Position numbers and translations under genes: made by a program. Shown piece after piece: positions 9,768 through 18,899 of a stretch of DNA of 64,000 nucleotides. Origin of the DNA: Acidobacteriota bacterium (GTDB lineage Bacteria > Acidobacteriota > Blastocatellia > Chloracidobacteriales > JADJPF01). The stretch's first letter is position 1, and every line of letters begins with the position of its first letter. The notes under the pieces are model-generated. The model did no database searches. It saw nothing but the letters and a program-made list of their open reading frames with translations, and was not told the origin of the DNA. The stretch is taken from positions 1 to 64,000 of the forward strand of contig JACQZQ010000023.1 of NCBI GenBank assembly GCA_016213785.1. The letters are read 5' to 3'.

Positions 9768-10970
9768 ATGAGTAAGCATTACAAAATTTCTCTACTTGCT
9801 ATTATTATGATGTTTTTCCTTTGTGCAGTTCCAAGCTATGCAAATGACAAAGACAAAGATAAAAATAAATCTGATAAAAATACTACATCTAATGCTAAGG
9901 GTAAATTAGAAACAAACCAAGATCCTACTATGGTAGGAAAACGCGATATCAATAAACGCCAAATTAATTTCTATTCTGTAGAAAAAGAAATAGCAATTGG
10001 TCAAGGCTTAGCTGGAGAAGCAGAACGCCAGCTTAAGTTTATTGATGACCCTATAGTTACTGAGTATATAAACCGTATAGGGCAAAATATCGCGCTTAAT
10101 TCAGATGCTAAAGTTCCTTTTACCATTAAGGTTGTAGACTCAGAAGAAATAAATGCATTTGCCCTACCTGGTGGATTTTTCTTTGTCAATAAAGGGTTAA
10201 TTTTAGCTGCTGATAATGAATCTGAAATTGTTGGGGTAATGGCTCATGAAATCGCCCACGTAGCCGCCCGTCACGGTACAGAACAAGTTTCTAAAGGGCA
10301 GTTTGTTAACTACGCCTCTATTGGCCTAATATTCTTAGGAGGCCCAATAGGTCTTGCTGCTCGTTCTGCTGCTAATTTAGCTATTCCTCTAACCTTCTTA
10401 AAATTTAGCCGAGGTGCTGAAAACGAAGCCGATGTTCTTGGCGCTCAATATGCTTGGGCAAGCGGCTATGACCCAATGGGAATGGTATCTGTCTTTGAAA
10501 AGCTTTCAAAGAAAGAAAAGAAAGTTTCAAGCGTCTTTAGTGACCACCCTGCAACAGGTGATCGTGCTGTAACAGTACGTAATTTAATTAGTAAGTTCCC
10601 TGAAAAAGATGAGTACTTAGTTAATAGCTCTGATTTTGTTAAAGTAAAATCTCGCTTACTAGCTCTTTCAGGCCGTCCAGCAGGAGGTGGTGATCCTTTA
10701 GCTAACGCTGATGGTCGTCCAACTCTTAAACGCCGCCAAGGTGATAATAGCAGCGGTGATATAAATAGCGATAGCCAACCTTCAGATAATTCACAAGGCC
10801 GCCCAACTCTTAAACGCCGCACAGATGGCCCTGATGCACAGCCCACATCTGATACTCAGCAACAACCTCAAGGCCGTCCAACCCTTAAACGTAATGGCGG
10901 ATCTGGTAATAGTAGTTCAGATAGCGATTCTTCTAGTAGTTCTTCTAGTAATGATGATGATAACGACTAG
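9768..10970 (+). CDS. Exported M48 metalloprotease with C-terminal GRPTLKR repeats
   Basis: This encodes a 400-residue BepA/YfgC-like M48 protease. It has a signal peptide (residues 1-25, ending PSYA), a lysine/aspartate-rich linker, and a catalytic HEIAH (H160, E161, H164) preceded by PGGFFFVNKGLI. The third ligand is in SRGAENEADVLGAQYA. From about residue 310 the protein leaves the family pattern. Three GRPTLKR(R) copies are spaced 25-28 residues apart in Ser/Gln/Asp-rich linkers, followed by a serine run and an acidic end. An AGGAG site precedes the ATG. A strong hairpin terminator lies 41 bases after the stop, so it is probably monocistronic. Confidence 0.9.
   Translation: MSKHYKISLLAIIMMFFLCAVPSYANDKDKDKNKSDKNTTSNAKGKLETNQDPTMVGKRDINKRQINFYSVEKEIAIGQGLAGEAERQLKFIDDPIVTEYINRIGQNIALNSDAKVPFTIKVVDSEEINAFALPGGFFFVNKGLILAADNESEIVGVMAHEIAHVAARHGTEQVSKGQFVNYASIGLIFLGGPIGLAARSAANLAIPLTFLKFSRGAENEADVLGAQYAWASGYDPMGMVSVFEKLSKKEKKVSSVFSDHPATGDRAVTVRNLISKFPEKDEYLVNSSDFVKVKSRLLALSGRPAGGGDPLANADGRPTLKRRQGDNSSGDINSDSQPSDNSQGRPTLKRRTDGPDAQPTSDTQQQPQGRPTLKRNGGSGNSSSDSDSSSSSSSNDDDND
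10713..10890 (+). repeat. Three dispersed copies encoding GRPTLKR
   Basis: Near-identical units beginning GGYCGYCCAACYCTTAAACG occur at about 10713, 10797 and 10872, spaced 84 and 75 bases apart. All are in frame and separated by Ser/Gln/Asp-rich linkers of unrelated sequence. Confidence 0.85.
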
Positions 10971-11011
10971 GAAATATTGATTTATTAATTAAAAATCTCT
11001 TTATCAATTCA

Positions 11012-11035
11012 AGAGTGAGCTAAATGGCTCACTCT
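11012..11035 (+). terminator. Rho-independent terminator after the M48 gene
   Basis: A perfect 9-bp stem (AGAGTGAGC/GCTCACTCT) with loop TAAATG is followed by a T-rich TTCTATTTTG. It lies between the M48 stop and the rsmI start. Confidence 0.75.
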
Positions 11036-11060
11036 TTCTATTTTGTGTTTCTATTTTATT

Positions 11061-11903
11061 ATGACTGGAATTCTTTATTTAGTTGCTACTCCTATAGGTA
11101 ATTTAGAAGATATTACTTTACGTGCTTTAAGGATTCTTAAAGAAGTAAATTTGATTGCTTGTGAGGATACTCGCCAAACAATTAAGCTACTTAACCACTT
11201 TCTAATTGAAAAACCTACAATTAGCTATCACGAACATAATGAACAAGGAAGAACCGAACAACTAATTAATAGCCTACTTGAAGGTAAATCAATTGCTCTA
11301 GTTAGTGATGCTGGAACACCTATAATCTCAGACCCTGGGCTTATTTTGGTAAAAAAAGCTATTGATAGAAAAATCCCTGTTATAGCTCTACCTGGAGCAT
11401 CCGCTTTACTCCCTGCACTAATTACATCAGGACTTGAAAGCTCTGAGTTCACTTTTATTGGCTTTTTACCTGCCCGTAGTGGAGAACGCCGTAAAAAACT
11501 TCTAGAAATAAAACCCCTACCCTTTACAATTATTTGCTATGAATCTCCTTATAGAATACTAGAATCATTATCTGACGCAAAAGATATACTAGGCACTCGT
11601 CAAGCTATTATTGCTCGTGAATTAACTAAACTTTATGAAGAAACTTTACGAGGAACTCTAGCGGAGTTACTAGAGCAAGTGAAAAGCAAACCCTTAAAAG
11701 GTGAACTAGTTTTAGTAATAGAGGGGCAAAATCTAGATTCTCAAGAAACAGAATTAGTAAATACCATTCAACAAGCAGTAAAAGACAGGATGGAAAAAGA
11801 CAATCTAGATCAAATGTCTGCCTTAAAAGCCGTAGCAAAAGCTTTAGGTATTAGCAAAAGCGAAGCCTACCGACGACTACAATTAGAGTTAAAAGACTAT
11901 TAA
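11061..11903 (+). CDS. rsmI: 16S rRNA (cytidine-1402-2'-O)-methyltransferase RsmI
   Basis: This encodes a 280-residue SAM-dependent methyltransferase of the tetrapyrrole-methylase fold. It opens LYLVATPIGNLEDITLRA, followed by ACEDTR, ISYHEHNE, ALVSDAGTPIISDPG and ALPGASALLPAL, all RsmI hallmarks. RsmI 2'-O-methylates C1402 in the ribosomal P site. I start at ATG 11061 because RsmI proteins begin just before LYLVATP. An upstream TTG at 11043 would add six residues and lies against the terminator. No clear Shine-Dalgarno is visible. It converges with the ADOP gene, 6 bases apart. Confidence 0.93.
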   Translation: MTGILYLVATPIGNLEDITLRALRILKEVNLIACEDTRQTIKLLNHFLIEKPTISYHEHNEQGRTEQLINSLLEGKSIALVSDAGTPIISDPGLILVKKAIDRKIPVIALPGASALLPALITSGLESSEFTFIGFLPARSGERRKKLLEIKPLPFTIICYESPYRILESLSDAKDILGTRQAIIARELTKLYEETLRGTLAELLEQVKSKPLKGELVLVIEGQNLDSQETELVNTIQQAVKDRMEKDNLDQMSALKAVAKALGISKSEAYRRLQLELKDY

Positions 11904-11909
11904 AAGCTC

Positions 11910-14357
11910 TTAGTCTTTTTTCAAAGCTACTAGAGGGTCGATTTTTGTAGCCTTAAGAGCAGGAATATAACTAGCAATCAAAGCTACGGCCATTAGTAGA
12001 CTAGGAATAATTAAAAAAGTTATAGGGTCAGTTGGGCTAACACCATAAAGAAAATCTGACATTAAATGGCTTATTGCAAAGGCTATTGCAGTTCCTAAAC
12101 TTATTCCAATAGAAGTTAGTAACAATCCTCTACCAACAATAAGTTTTAATATATCTAGCTTTTTAGCCCCTAAGGCTATGCGTATGCCTATTTCTCTTGT
12201 TCGTTGAATAACGGAATAAAACATCACTCCATAAAGCCCTACAGATGCAATTGAAAGGGCTAGTATTCCAAAACAACCTAGTAAGATTCCTGCTATTCTT
12301 GCTGGCATTAAGGAAAAGGCTAAATGCTCTCTTAGACTGCCTACGTTAAAAACAGGTAGGTTAGCATCTAGTTTTTTTACCTCATAACGTACCATAGATA
12401 TAGTAGTTTGAGCATTTAAATCGCTACGAGTTATTAAGCTACCACTAGTACTATCAGACTGTTGTAAAGCAGAATAAATAAATGGTCTTCCAGTATCACT
12501 TAAACTAAGATACTTACCATCTTTAGCTACACCTATAATTTCAACATTAAATGGGCCATTAACGCTACTATAGCTAATTCTTTTACCAACAGCGCTTTCC
12601 TTAGGCCAATAACGCTTAGCTAGAGTTTCATTTATAATTACTACTTCTTGAGAGTTCTCATCATCTTGCCAAGTAAAATCACGACCATCAACTATAGAGA
12701 TTTCCAAAGTCTTAAAGTAATCAATACTTACTCGGCTATACATTGCAGTAGGTGCAGATTGATCGGAGGAGACTAAAACACCTTCAACATAAAAATCTGT
12801 GCTATTACGTTCAATACTAAGAGGTAAGTAGGTTGTTAAGGCAACAGATTTAATCCCTGTGGACTCTTTAAGTTTCTCCATTATATTTTTAAAAAACTGT
12901 TTGCTTTTAACCGTATCATAGCCTTGTAAACCTAAATCAAATGATAGAGTTACAACATTATCTGGGTTAAATCCTGGGTTGATTTTTTGTGCTTTTTGTA
13001 GGGCACGAATTACCAGCCCAGAGCTTATTAATAAAATTAATGAAAGGCTTATTTGAAAGACAATTAAAGCACCTCGTAGCCAAGAGCGTTTATAACCACC
13101 AATAAAAGTTTCGTCCTTTAATGAGATTATCAAATCTGATTTAGTAGCTTGTAGGGCTGGGATTAAGCCAAAAAACACCCCTGTAGCTAGAGAAACGACT
13201 AGAGTAAAAATCAGCACTCTATGATCAATTTTAAGCTCAATTAAAAAGGGTAATGCAGTAGCAGGCTTAAATAGGGTGGCTAGGTCTGTAATCCAAAAAG
13301 CTAATAGTAGCCCTAGTACACCTCCCATAAGAGAAAGCAGTAGGCTTTCAGTTAGTAGTTGTTGTATAAGTCTAGCTCTTGTAGCACCTAAGGCTAGTCT
13401 AGTAGCAATTTCACGACGGCGTTCTGTGGCTTTGGCTAAAAGTAAATTTGCTAAATTAGTACAAGCAATAAATAATACTAAAGTAACAACTATCATTAAA
13501 AAGCCTGCAAAACCTATTACAGATTCTCTTATTGAAGGGATAAAGAGTCCAGGGGGAGAAAGGCTAAATTTTTGTGGACGGTTAATAGCTGGATGTTCTT
13601 CGATTAATTTACTATAAACTCTTGAAAGGCCATCTTCGGCTTGTTTTGGGCTAACTCCTTTTTTAAGTCTGCCAATCATCAACAAGTTACCAGAATTTCT
13701 ATTTTCAATCCAATCATTATTTGGTTCAACTTGTCTAGCCATACTAGTTGTAACCCAAAACTCTGTAGCAAAGGCTACTTCAGTTCCATTAAAATCTTCT
13801 GGAGCAATACCAATAACAGTAAAATTATAATTATTTAGTTTAATGGTCTTTCCAATTAAATTAGCATCTTTGCCAAAGCGATTTTGCCAACAACGATAAC
13901 TAAGCACAACTACTGGATGAGTCCCAAAAGTTTTATCTTCTTCAGGTAAAAAAGTTCTTCCTAAAATAGCTTTAACACCAAGGCTATCAAAGTAATTACC
14001 AGAAACTAAAAAACCCCAAATTATATTATTATCCCCTTGATTACTTAAGCTCATTGAAACATAGCGATAGACAAATAAGTCCTTAAAAACATCATTACGA
14101 TCACGAAAATCTAAGTAATTTGGATAGGAAAAAGCTATTATGTCAGTAGCACTATTTTCTATTTTTCCTTCAACAAAAAATAGTTCTTCGCCTTTTTCTA
14201 CAGGCAGTGGTTTAAGTAAAACTGTATTTACTAAACTAAAAATAGCAGTATTAGCACCTATGCCTAAAGCTAATAATAAAAGAGCAAGTAAAGTAAAAGC
14301 TAAGCTCTTTCTCATCTGGCGAAAGCTATAACGTATATCTTGTAGAAGGCTATCCAT
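11910..14357 (-). CDS. ADOP-type MacB/FtsX-like ABC permease
   Basis: This encodes 815 residues with the pattern of acidobacterial duplicated orphan permeases. An N-terminal amphipathic MDSLLQDIRYSFRQMRKS leads into a first membrane helix (LLALGIGANTAIFSLVNTVLLKPLP), then a large periplasmic MacB-core domain. A group of helices follows near residues 285-405, then a second periplasmic domain and three last helices with the FtsX signature TREIGIRIALGAKK. It ends intact (PALKATKIDPLVALKKD). Such proteins usually lack an adjacent ATPase, as here. The substrate is unknown; export or envelope mechanotransmission is the general MacB role. It is a paralogue of the gene at 20.5-22.9 kb. Confidence 0.88.
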   Translation of the reverse strand: MDSLLQDIRYSFRQMRKSLAFTLLALLLLALGIGANTAIFSLVNTVLLKPLPVEKGEELFFVEGKIENSATDIIAFSYPNYLDFRDRNDVFKDLFVYRYVSMSLSNQGDNNIIWGFLVSGNYFDSLGVKAILGRTFLPEEDKTFGTHPVVVLSYRCWQNRFGKDANLIGKTIKLNNYNFTVIGIAPEDFNGTEVAFATEFWVTTSMARQVEPNNDWIENRNSGNLLMIGRLKKGVSPKQAEDGLSRVYSKLIEEHPAINRPQKFSLSPPGLFIPSIRESVIGFAGFLMIVVTLVLFIACTNLANLLLAKATERRREIATRLALGATRARLIQQLLTESLLLSLMGGVLGLLLAFWITDLATLFKPATALPFLIELKIDHRVLIFTLVVSLATGVFFGLIPALQATKSDLIISLKDETFIGGYKRSWLRGALIVFQISLSLILLISSGLVIRALQKAQKINPGFNPDNVVTLSFDLGLQGYDTVKSKQFFKNIMEKLKESTGIKSVALTTYLPLSIERNSTDFYVEGVLVSSDQSAPTAMYSRVSIDYFKTLEISIVDGRDFTWQDDENSQEVVIINETLAKRYWPKESAVGKRISYSSVNGPFNVEIIGVAKDGKYLSLSDTGRPFIYSALQQSDSTSGSLITRSDLNAQTTISMVRYEVKKLDANLPVFNVGSLREHLAFSLMPARIAGILLGCFGILALSIASVGLYGVMFYSVIQRTREIGIRIALGAKKLDILKLIVGRGLLLTSIGISLGTAIAFAISHLMSDFLYGVSPTDPITFLIIPSLLMAVALIASYIPALKATKIDPLVALKKD

Positions 14358-14592
14358 AGTTAAATCCTAATCTCGCTCTATAGTTATGTTTAAGTAAGTT
14401 AATGTAAGCTATAACAAGTTAAGTTGTTTTTAATAAACACAACTTGTGTGCCAAGAAATAGATTTAATTAAGAGGTTGTATTTTTTGGGGTTATAGGAAA
14501 GTTTTATAGAGAATATAACTATTAGGTGTTCATTTTTGGGACTCTTATGTTTCAAATTAGGAGAGTTATAGAGGAATTATTAGCAAGAAATC

Positions 14593-15252
14593 TTATTCTT
14601 TATCAAGGACTGAGCTAACTTTGTCGGTTGTATCTGTGTTTTGATTATTAGAGATATACCTAGTTAAAACACTAGTAACATATTTTTTAGTTTCTGGAAA
14701 GTCTATTTGACCAATATAGAGTTTTCTATAGCTTTTTCCAGAGATATTCTTTTTACCTTGTTCGGTGAGTTGTTGCCAACGTTGACCATTTGAAGGGCCA
14801 GCATTATAGCTTGCTAAAACAATAGGAAGAGGGTCTTTTAATTCACCATAGCGTTTCATTAAATGGTCTAAATACCAGCAACCTAGTTGCAAGTTTATTT
14901 CTGGACAAGCAAGAAGTTCTTCTTCTGTTAAATTTTTGGATCTTTCAATTGCAAGAGGAAAAGCTTTATTAAGATCATCTTGGCTAGTAATTCTAGTCCA
15001 TTCTTTTACAATAATTGGGGTAACTTGCATTAAGCCTATTGCTCCAGCACTTGAGCGAGCATCTTTCTTAAAATAAGATTCTTCGTAAATAACAGAATAT
15101 ACAAGCATTGGATCAAGATTATATCTACTTGAAACCCGAATAATCATTGAGTCATATTGATGCAGATGATGATAATAAGCAAAATAACTTACTATTGATG
15201 TAAGGCAAATAAAAGCTAAAAAAATTATTACGAGAAATTTCTTACGGCTCAT
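14593..15252 (-). CDS. Membrane-anchored lytic transglycosylase (SLT domain)
   Basis: This encodes 219 residues from ATG 15252; a TTG 12 bases upstream is the alternative. A single N-terminal membrane helix (about 6-26) is followed by a Slt/MltE-like domain. It contains the catalytic glutamate in EESYF (E58), then SSAGAIGLMQVTP, a downstream CWYLDHLMKRYG helix and VLASYNAGPSNG. This is the full motif set of goose-lysozyme-like transglycosylases, which cleave peptidoglycan between MurNAc and GlcNAc with 1,6-anhydro formation. It lies on the minus strand between the repeat protein and the ADOP gene, separated from the repeat gene by a terminator. Confidence 0.88.
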   Translation of the reverse strand: MSRKKFLVIIFLAFICLTSIVSYFAYYHHLHQYDSMIIRVSSRYNLDPMLVYSVIYEESYFKKDARSSAGAIGLMQVTPIIVKEWTRITSQDDLNKAFPLAIERSKNLTEEELLACPEINLQLGCWYLDHLMKRYGELKDPLPIVLASYNAGPSNGQRWQQLTEQGKKNISGKSYRKLYIGQIDFPETKKYVTSVLTRYISNNQNTDTTDKVSSVLDKE

Positions 15253-15564
15253 GTAATATCTCAAGAAAGTGATTGCTATTATTTATAATAATACACTTAA
15301 TAAAACAAGTACTTTTTACAATTTTCTTAAAAAAATAACAAGATAATTGACCCAATATAAAATAAGTCTAGCAAATATTTGTTTTATAGTAAGTGTAAAT
15401 TTTTAGGAATTAGGTTTGCTGGAAGGAAAAAAACTTTGCTGGAAATGATCGATTTGCAGGTTTATTGCTAACCAAATTTTTTATTCTAAAAAAATAAAAA
15501 GGGAAGATTTTATGTCTTCCCTTTTTTCTAAGCAACAGACTGATTTTTAAGGGTAATCTTTAAC
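15253..15564. other. Intergenic stretch between transglycosylase and repeat-protein genes
   Basis: This 312-base AT-rich spacer holds the repeat-gene terminator at 15496-15526 and presumably the transglycosylase promoter. A TTGCTGGAA motif occurs twice near 15416-15440. I see no short gene. Confidence 0.6.
15496..15526 (-). terminator. Terminator of the repeat-protein gene
   Basis: A perfect 12-bp stem (AAAAAGGGAAGA/TCTTCCCTTTTT) with a 7-base loop is followed on the minus strand by TATTTTTTTAG. It is 39 bases downstream of the repeat-protein stop. Confidence 0.85.
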
Positions 15565-18500
15565 TTAGTCTTCTCTTACTCCAAGCATTTCTTCTTGAGC
15601 AGGAGTTTGACTATTAACATCCTCATCTACTGAATCAAAAGTCTTTGGTGTTCTCTTAGAGTAATAATCATCAGGATTTATATTAATGATTTCTTCTCCT
15701 AGGAAAACTAAGGCTTCATTAGCAAAGGTAGACATTAGGACAGCGTTTGCTTCTATACCATTAGAGATAAGCTTAATTTGATTTGAACCAGTCTTTAGGC
15801 CAAGCTTTTTCTTATTACCTTTTACGTCAATTAAGCTAGCTGAAAGAGTTCTAATAAAGCTTGTAACATCTTTGCCGTTAACAAATACTCTTGCATCATT
15901 AGCAAAGTTTGAGCCATTGATGGTTAAGAGAGGTTTAACATAATTTGCAGATGAGATCATTGGTTTAACAGGTTCTACAATTAAAGTAGCTGAAGTTGTA
16001 CGAATAAGGTTGCCACTAATACCAGTGATTGTAACTGCATAAGTACCTATTGGAGTATTGTTGCTAGTAAGAAGTGGTAAGCTAAGGCTAGCGCCAGAGA
16101 TAGAAGTTACATTGCTGCTAGCACCTGAGGGTAAACCACTAAAGCTTAATGCTACGTTATCAGAAAACCCACCAACATTACTACGATTAAGAGTGTAATT
16201 AGCTGTTTCACCAGGTCTTATAGTTAAAGAGTTAGGTGCAAGTGATAGAGTAAAATCAGGCTGTATATTTGAATTAACTACTAAGTTGATAACATTGGAA
16301 TCAGCAATTGCAACGCCTGAAGCTTTACCTGTTATAACAAAACTATAAGTGCCTACTGGGATAGTGTTAGTTGTAGCAATGTTAAGGTTAACACTATTAC
16401 CTGTGGTTGGGTTTTGTGAGTAACCAAAAGTAAGACCAGGTATGGTTGTACCGCTTAGAGTTTTTAGACCTAATTCTACAGGCTCAGAAAAGTTAGTACG
16501 GTTAATTGATATAGGATAATTTGTTGATTGACCTTGAACTATTGTTGCAAGAGTTTGATTTGCTTGTAAAGATACTGATTTTGGAACGGGGCTAGGATCG
16601 ACTCTTAAAGTAGCTGAGGCTGTACGAGTTAACCCACCACCAACACCGCTAACGGTAATTGTATAAGTACCTACTGGGGTATCAGTACTAGTAATAATAG
16701 GTAAAGAAACTGGGAAGCTAAAGCTTGTAGGTAGACCATTAATAGAGTTTGAAGGAATACCTGTAACATTAACTGATATATTGCTAGAAAATCCATTTGA
16801 ATCAGTACGGATTATTGTAAAACTAGCTGTTTCACCAGATTTAATAGTTAAAATGCTAGGAGATAAAGATAAACTAAAATCAGGTTGTTGAACGGTTGCA
16901 GCTTTAACAACTAAGGTAAATGTGTTTGAATCTGGGATAGTAACGCCTGCTGTTCTACCTGTTAAGACAAAATTATAAGTGCCTACTGGAGTACTGCTAC
17001 TTGTTGCAAGATTTAACCCTACATTATTAGCAGTAGTTGGATTTTGTGAATAAGTAACACCAAGACCGGGAATAGAATTGTTATTTAACATTGTTAAGCC
17101 CAATGTTACAGGAGAAATAACATTAACACGGTTTATACCAACAGAATAATTAGCTATTTGACCTTGAGTTACTGTTAATGTTTGTTGGCTAATTTGTAAT
17201 CTAACTGATCTAACAACAGCAGTTTCTTGTACAATTAAATTAGCTGAGGCTGTACGGGTAAAACCACCTCTAGTACCTGTAACAGTAATATTATAAGTAC
17301 CTAAAGGAGTATTAGCATCAGTAGCAATTTGTATTGGTAGTGGGAAAATATTTCCTGTTTGGAAACTACTGGTAGCACCAGTAGGTAAACCACTAATAGT
17401 TAATGAAATATTACCATTACTTCCACCTAGGTTATTGCGATTAAGTGTAAGAATAACAGTTGCGCCTGGTTTAATGGTTGAAGAAGTAGGTGATAATGAT
17501 AGGCTAAAGTCTTGTGATGGTGAAGTTACGGCTAAAGTTATTGTATTTGAGTTAGCAATAGTAATACCTGAAGCTTTACCTGTTACTGCAAAGGTATAAG
17601 TACCTGTTGGAGTGGCTGAGGTTGTGCTAATGACTAAACTAGTACTATTAGCTGTAGTTGGATTTTGTGAAAAACCAAAGTTAAGCCCTGGTATAGAAGC
17701 ATTACTTATAGCAGCTAAACCAAGTTCTACAGGCCCAGTAAAGTTAGAGCGATTAATAGAAACAAGGTAATTTGCTGATTGGCCTTGACCTATTGATACT
17801 GTAGGTTGACTTACCTGTAAAGCTACTGTGGTAGGAATATTTTGTACTACCAAAGTAGCTGAAACCCTACGAGTAACATTTCCTGAAACACCTGTAACTG
17901 TAACTGTATAGCTACCTGCTGGAGTATTGCTACTTGTAACAATAGATAAAACTGTAGATAGTTTAATTTTATCTGAAAAACTGCTTGTAGTATTAAGAGG
18001 AAGCCCACTTACGCTTAAAGAAATGCTATCTATAGGTTTATTAGTAGAATTTACAGTAAAATTAGCAGTTGAGCCAGCGCTTACAGTTAAAGGATTTGGG
18101 GATAAAGCTAAGGAAAAATCTTGCTGATCTTGACCAACAACTAAAGTAAATCTATTAGAGTCATTTATAGTAAGATCTGATGCTTTACCTGTTGCAACAA
18201 AGCTATAAGTTCCTAATGGAGTTTGCTCGTTTGTAAAGATGTTTAGTGTAACGCTATCTTCAGTAGTAGAGCTTTTTGAATAAGCAAAACTAATACCTGG
18301 GGTTGGAGTCTCGCTTAATTGAGTTAAACCTAGCTCTACAGCACTATTAAAATTAGTGCGATCAATATTTATAGTATAACTAGCCTTTTGCCCTTTGCTA
18401 ACAGAAGTTGTGGCATTAGATACTTCTAGGACAACTGAACGCGATTCCTCAGAATTTAGTAAATTGTTTGCTTTTGTTACATTATTAGAAGCTAAAGAAA

Positions 18501-18630
18501 AGCTAGTACTTGCTTTAACATTACTAACTGTAGCAATTATAGATAGTATAATAAGTGTTATAAGTGCGAAGCCTTGAAACTTTTTATTTATGTTAAAATA
18601 CTTAAATGCTAGAAAAGGTTTTTCCTGCAT
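15565..18630 (-). CDS. Exported protein of eight alternating Ig-like repeats plus IPT/TIG-like end domain
   Basis: This encodes 1021 residues. The start has an AGGAGGT ribosome site. One hydrophobic segment (about 15-40) serves as signal peptide or anchor. The rest alternates two beta-sandwich repeat types four times each. Type A has QGQSANYxxxINRxNF...ELGL...SQNPTT...TPxGTYxFxxTGKASG. Type B has PDFSLSLSP...GETAxFTxxR...SGLP...NTPxGTYxxTVTG. Each unit is about 95-115 residues. The last 120 residues start with an IPT/TIG-like VKPLLTINGSNFANDARVFVNG and end acidic and charged. No catalytic motif is visible, so an adhesin, stalk or surface scaffold role is an inference. Its own terminator follows. 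Confidence 0.8.
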   Translation of the reverse strand: MQEKPFLAFKYFNINKKFQGFALITLIILSIIATVSNVKASTSFSLASNNVTKANNLLNSEESRSVVLEVSNATTSVSKGQKASYTINIDRTNFNSAVELGLTQLSETPTPGISFAYSKSSTTEDSVTLNIFTNEQTPLGTYSFVATGKASDLTINDSNRFTLVVGQDQQDFSLALSPNPLTVSAGSTANFTVNSTNKPIDSISLSVSGLPLNTTSSFSDKIKLSTVLSIVTSSNTPAGSYTVTVTGVSGNVTRRVSATLVVQNIPTTVALQVSQPTVSIGQGQSANYLVSINRSNFTGPVELGLAAISNASIPGLNFGFSQNPTTANSTSLVISTTSATPTGTYTFAVTGKASGITIANSNTITLAVTSPSQDFSLSLSPTSSTIKPGATVILTLNRNNLGGSNGNISLTISGLPTGATSSFQTGNIFPLPIQIATDANTPLGTYNITVTGTRGGFTRTASANLIVQETAVVRSVRLQISQQTLTVTQGQIANYSVGINRVNVISPVTLGLTMLNNNSIPGLGVTYSQNPTTANNVGLNLATSSSTPVGTYNFVLTGRTAGVTIPDSNTFTLVVKAATVQQPDFSLSLSPSILTIKSGETASFTIIRTDSNGFSSNISVNVTGIPSNSINGLPTSFSFPVSLPIITSTDTPVGTYTITVSGVGGGLTRTASATLRVDPSPVPKSVSLQANQTLATIVQGQSTNYPISINRTNFSEPVELGLKTLSGTTIPGLTFGYSQNPTTGNSVNLNIATTNTIPVGTYSFVITGKASGVAIADSNVINLVVNSNIQPDFTLSLAPNSLTIRPGETANYTLNRSNVGGFSDNVALSFSGLPSGASSNVTSISGASLSLPLLTSNNTPIGTYAVTITGISGNLIRTTSATLIVEPVKPMISSANYVKPLLTINGSNFANDARVFVNGKDVTSFIRTLSASLIDVKGNKKKLGLKTGSNQIKLISNGIEANAVLMSTFANEALVFLGEEIININPDDYYSKRTPKTFDSVDEDVNSQTPAQEEMLGVRED
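15960..18440 (-). repeat. In-gene tandem A/B repeats (four pairs)
   Basis: At the DNA level, recurrent motifs such as the complement of GGAACTTATAC (encoding P-x-GTY) and CAAAATCCAACTAC (encoding QNPTT) recur roughly every 600 bases per A+B pair. The copies have diverged at third positions, so this is an old duplication rather than a recent expansion. Confidence 0.75.
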
Positions 18631-18899
18631 ATTACCTCCTGGATTACCTCTTAAAAATCTTTTGTTATTTGGCCTTAAACCAAATATTTAATTTGTTCTT
18701 ACTAAATAAAGCGCAAGTTACTAGAAAAACCTATCATTAAATTCGGTAAAAATTTTTCAAATTTAATGGCTCAGTTTATAACTATGTGAGTTTTCAATAT
18801 TTTATCTTTTAGGAATTAATATTATATTTTCCTAGGCAATTTTATGGTTAGCTGTAAGAATTTTTAAGGATTATAGTTAGATAAGCTTAATATAATTTT

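Noticed and set aside
10466-10846. Open minus-strand frame opposite the M48 GRPTLKR region
   Set aside because: It mirrors the Arg/Gly/Pro codons of the repeats, has no ribosome site, and is best explained as a shadow of the real gene.
15960-18440. CRISPR-like periodicity in the repeat protein
   Set aside because: The spacing is about 600 bases per pair, the units are coding and diverged, and there are no short direct repeats with unique spacers.
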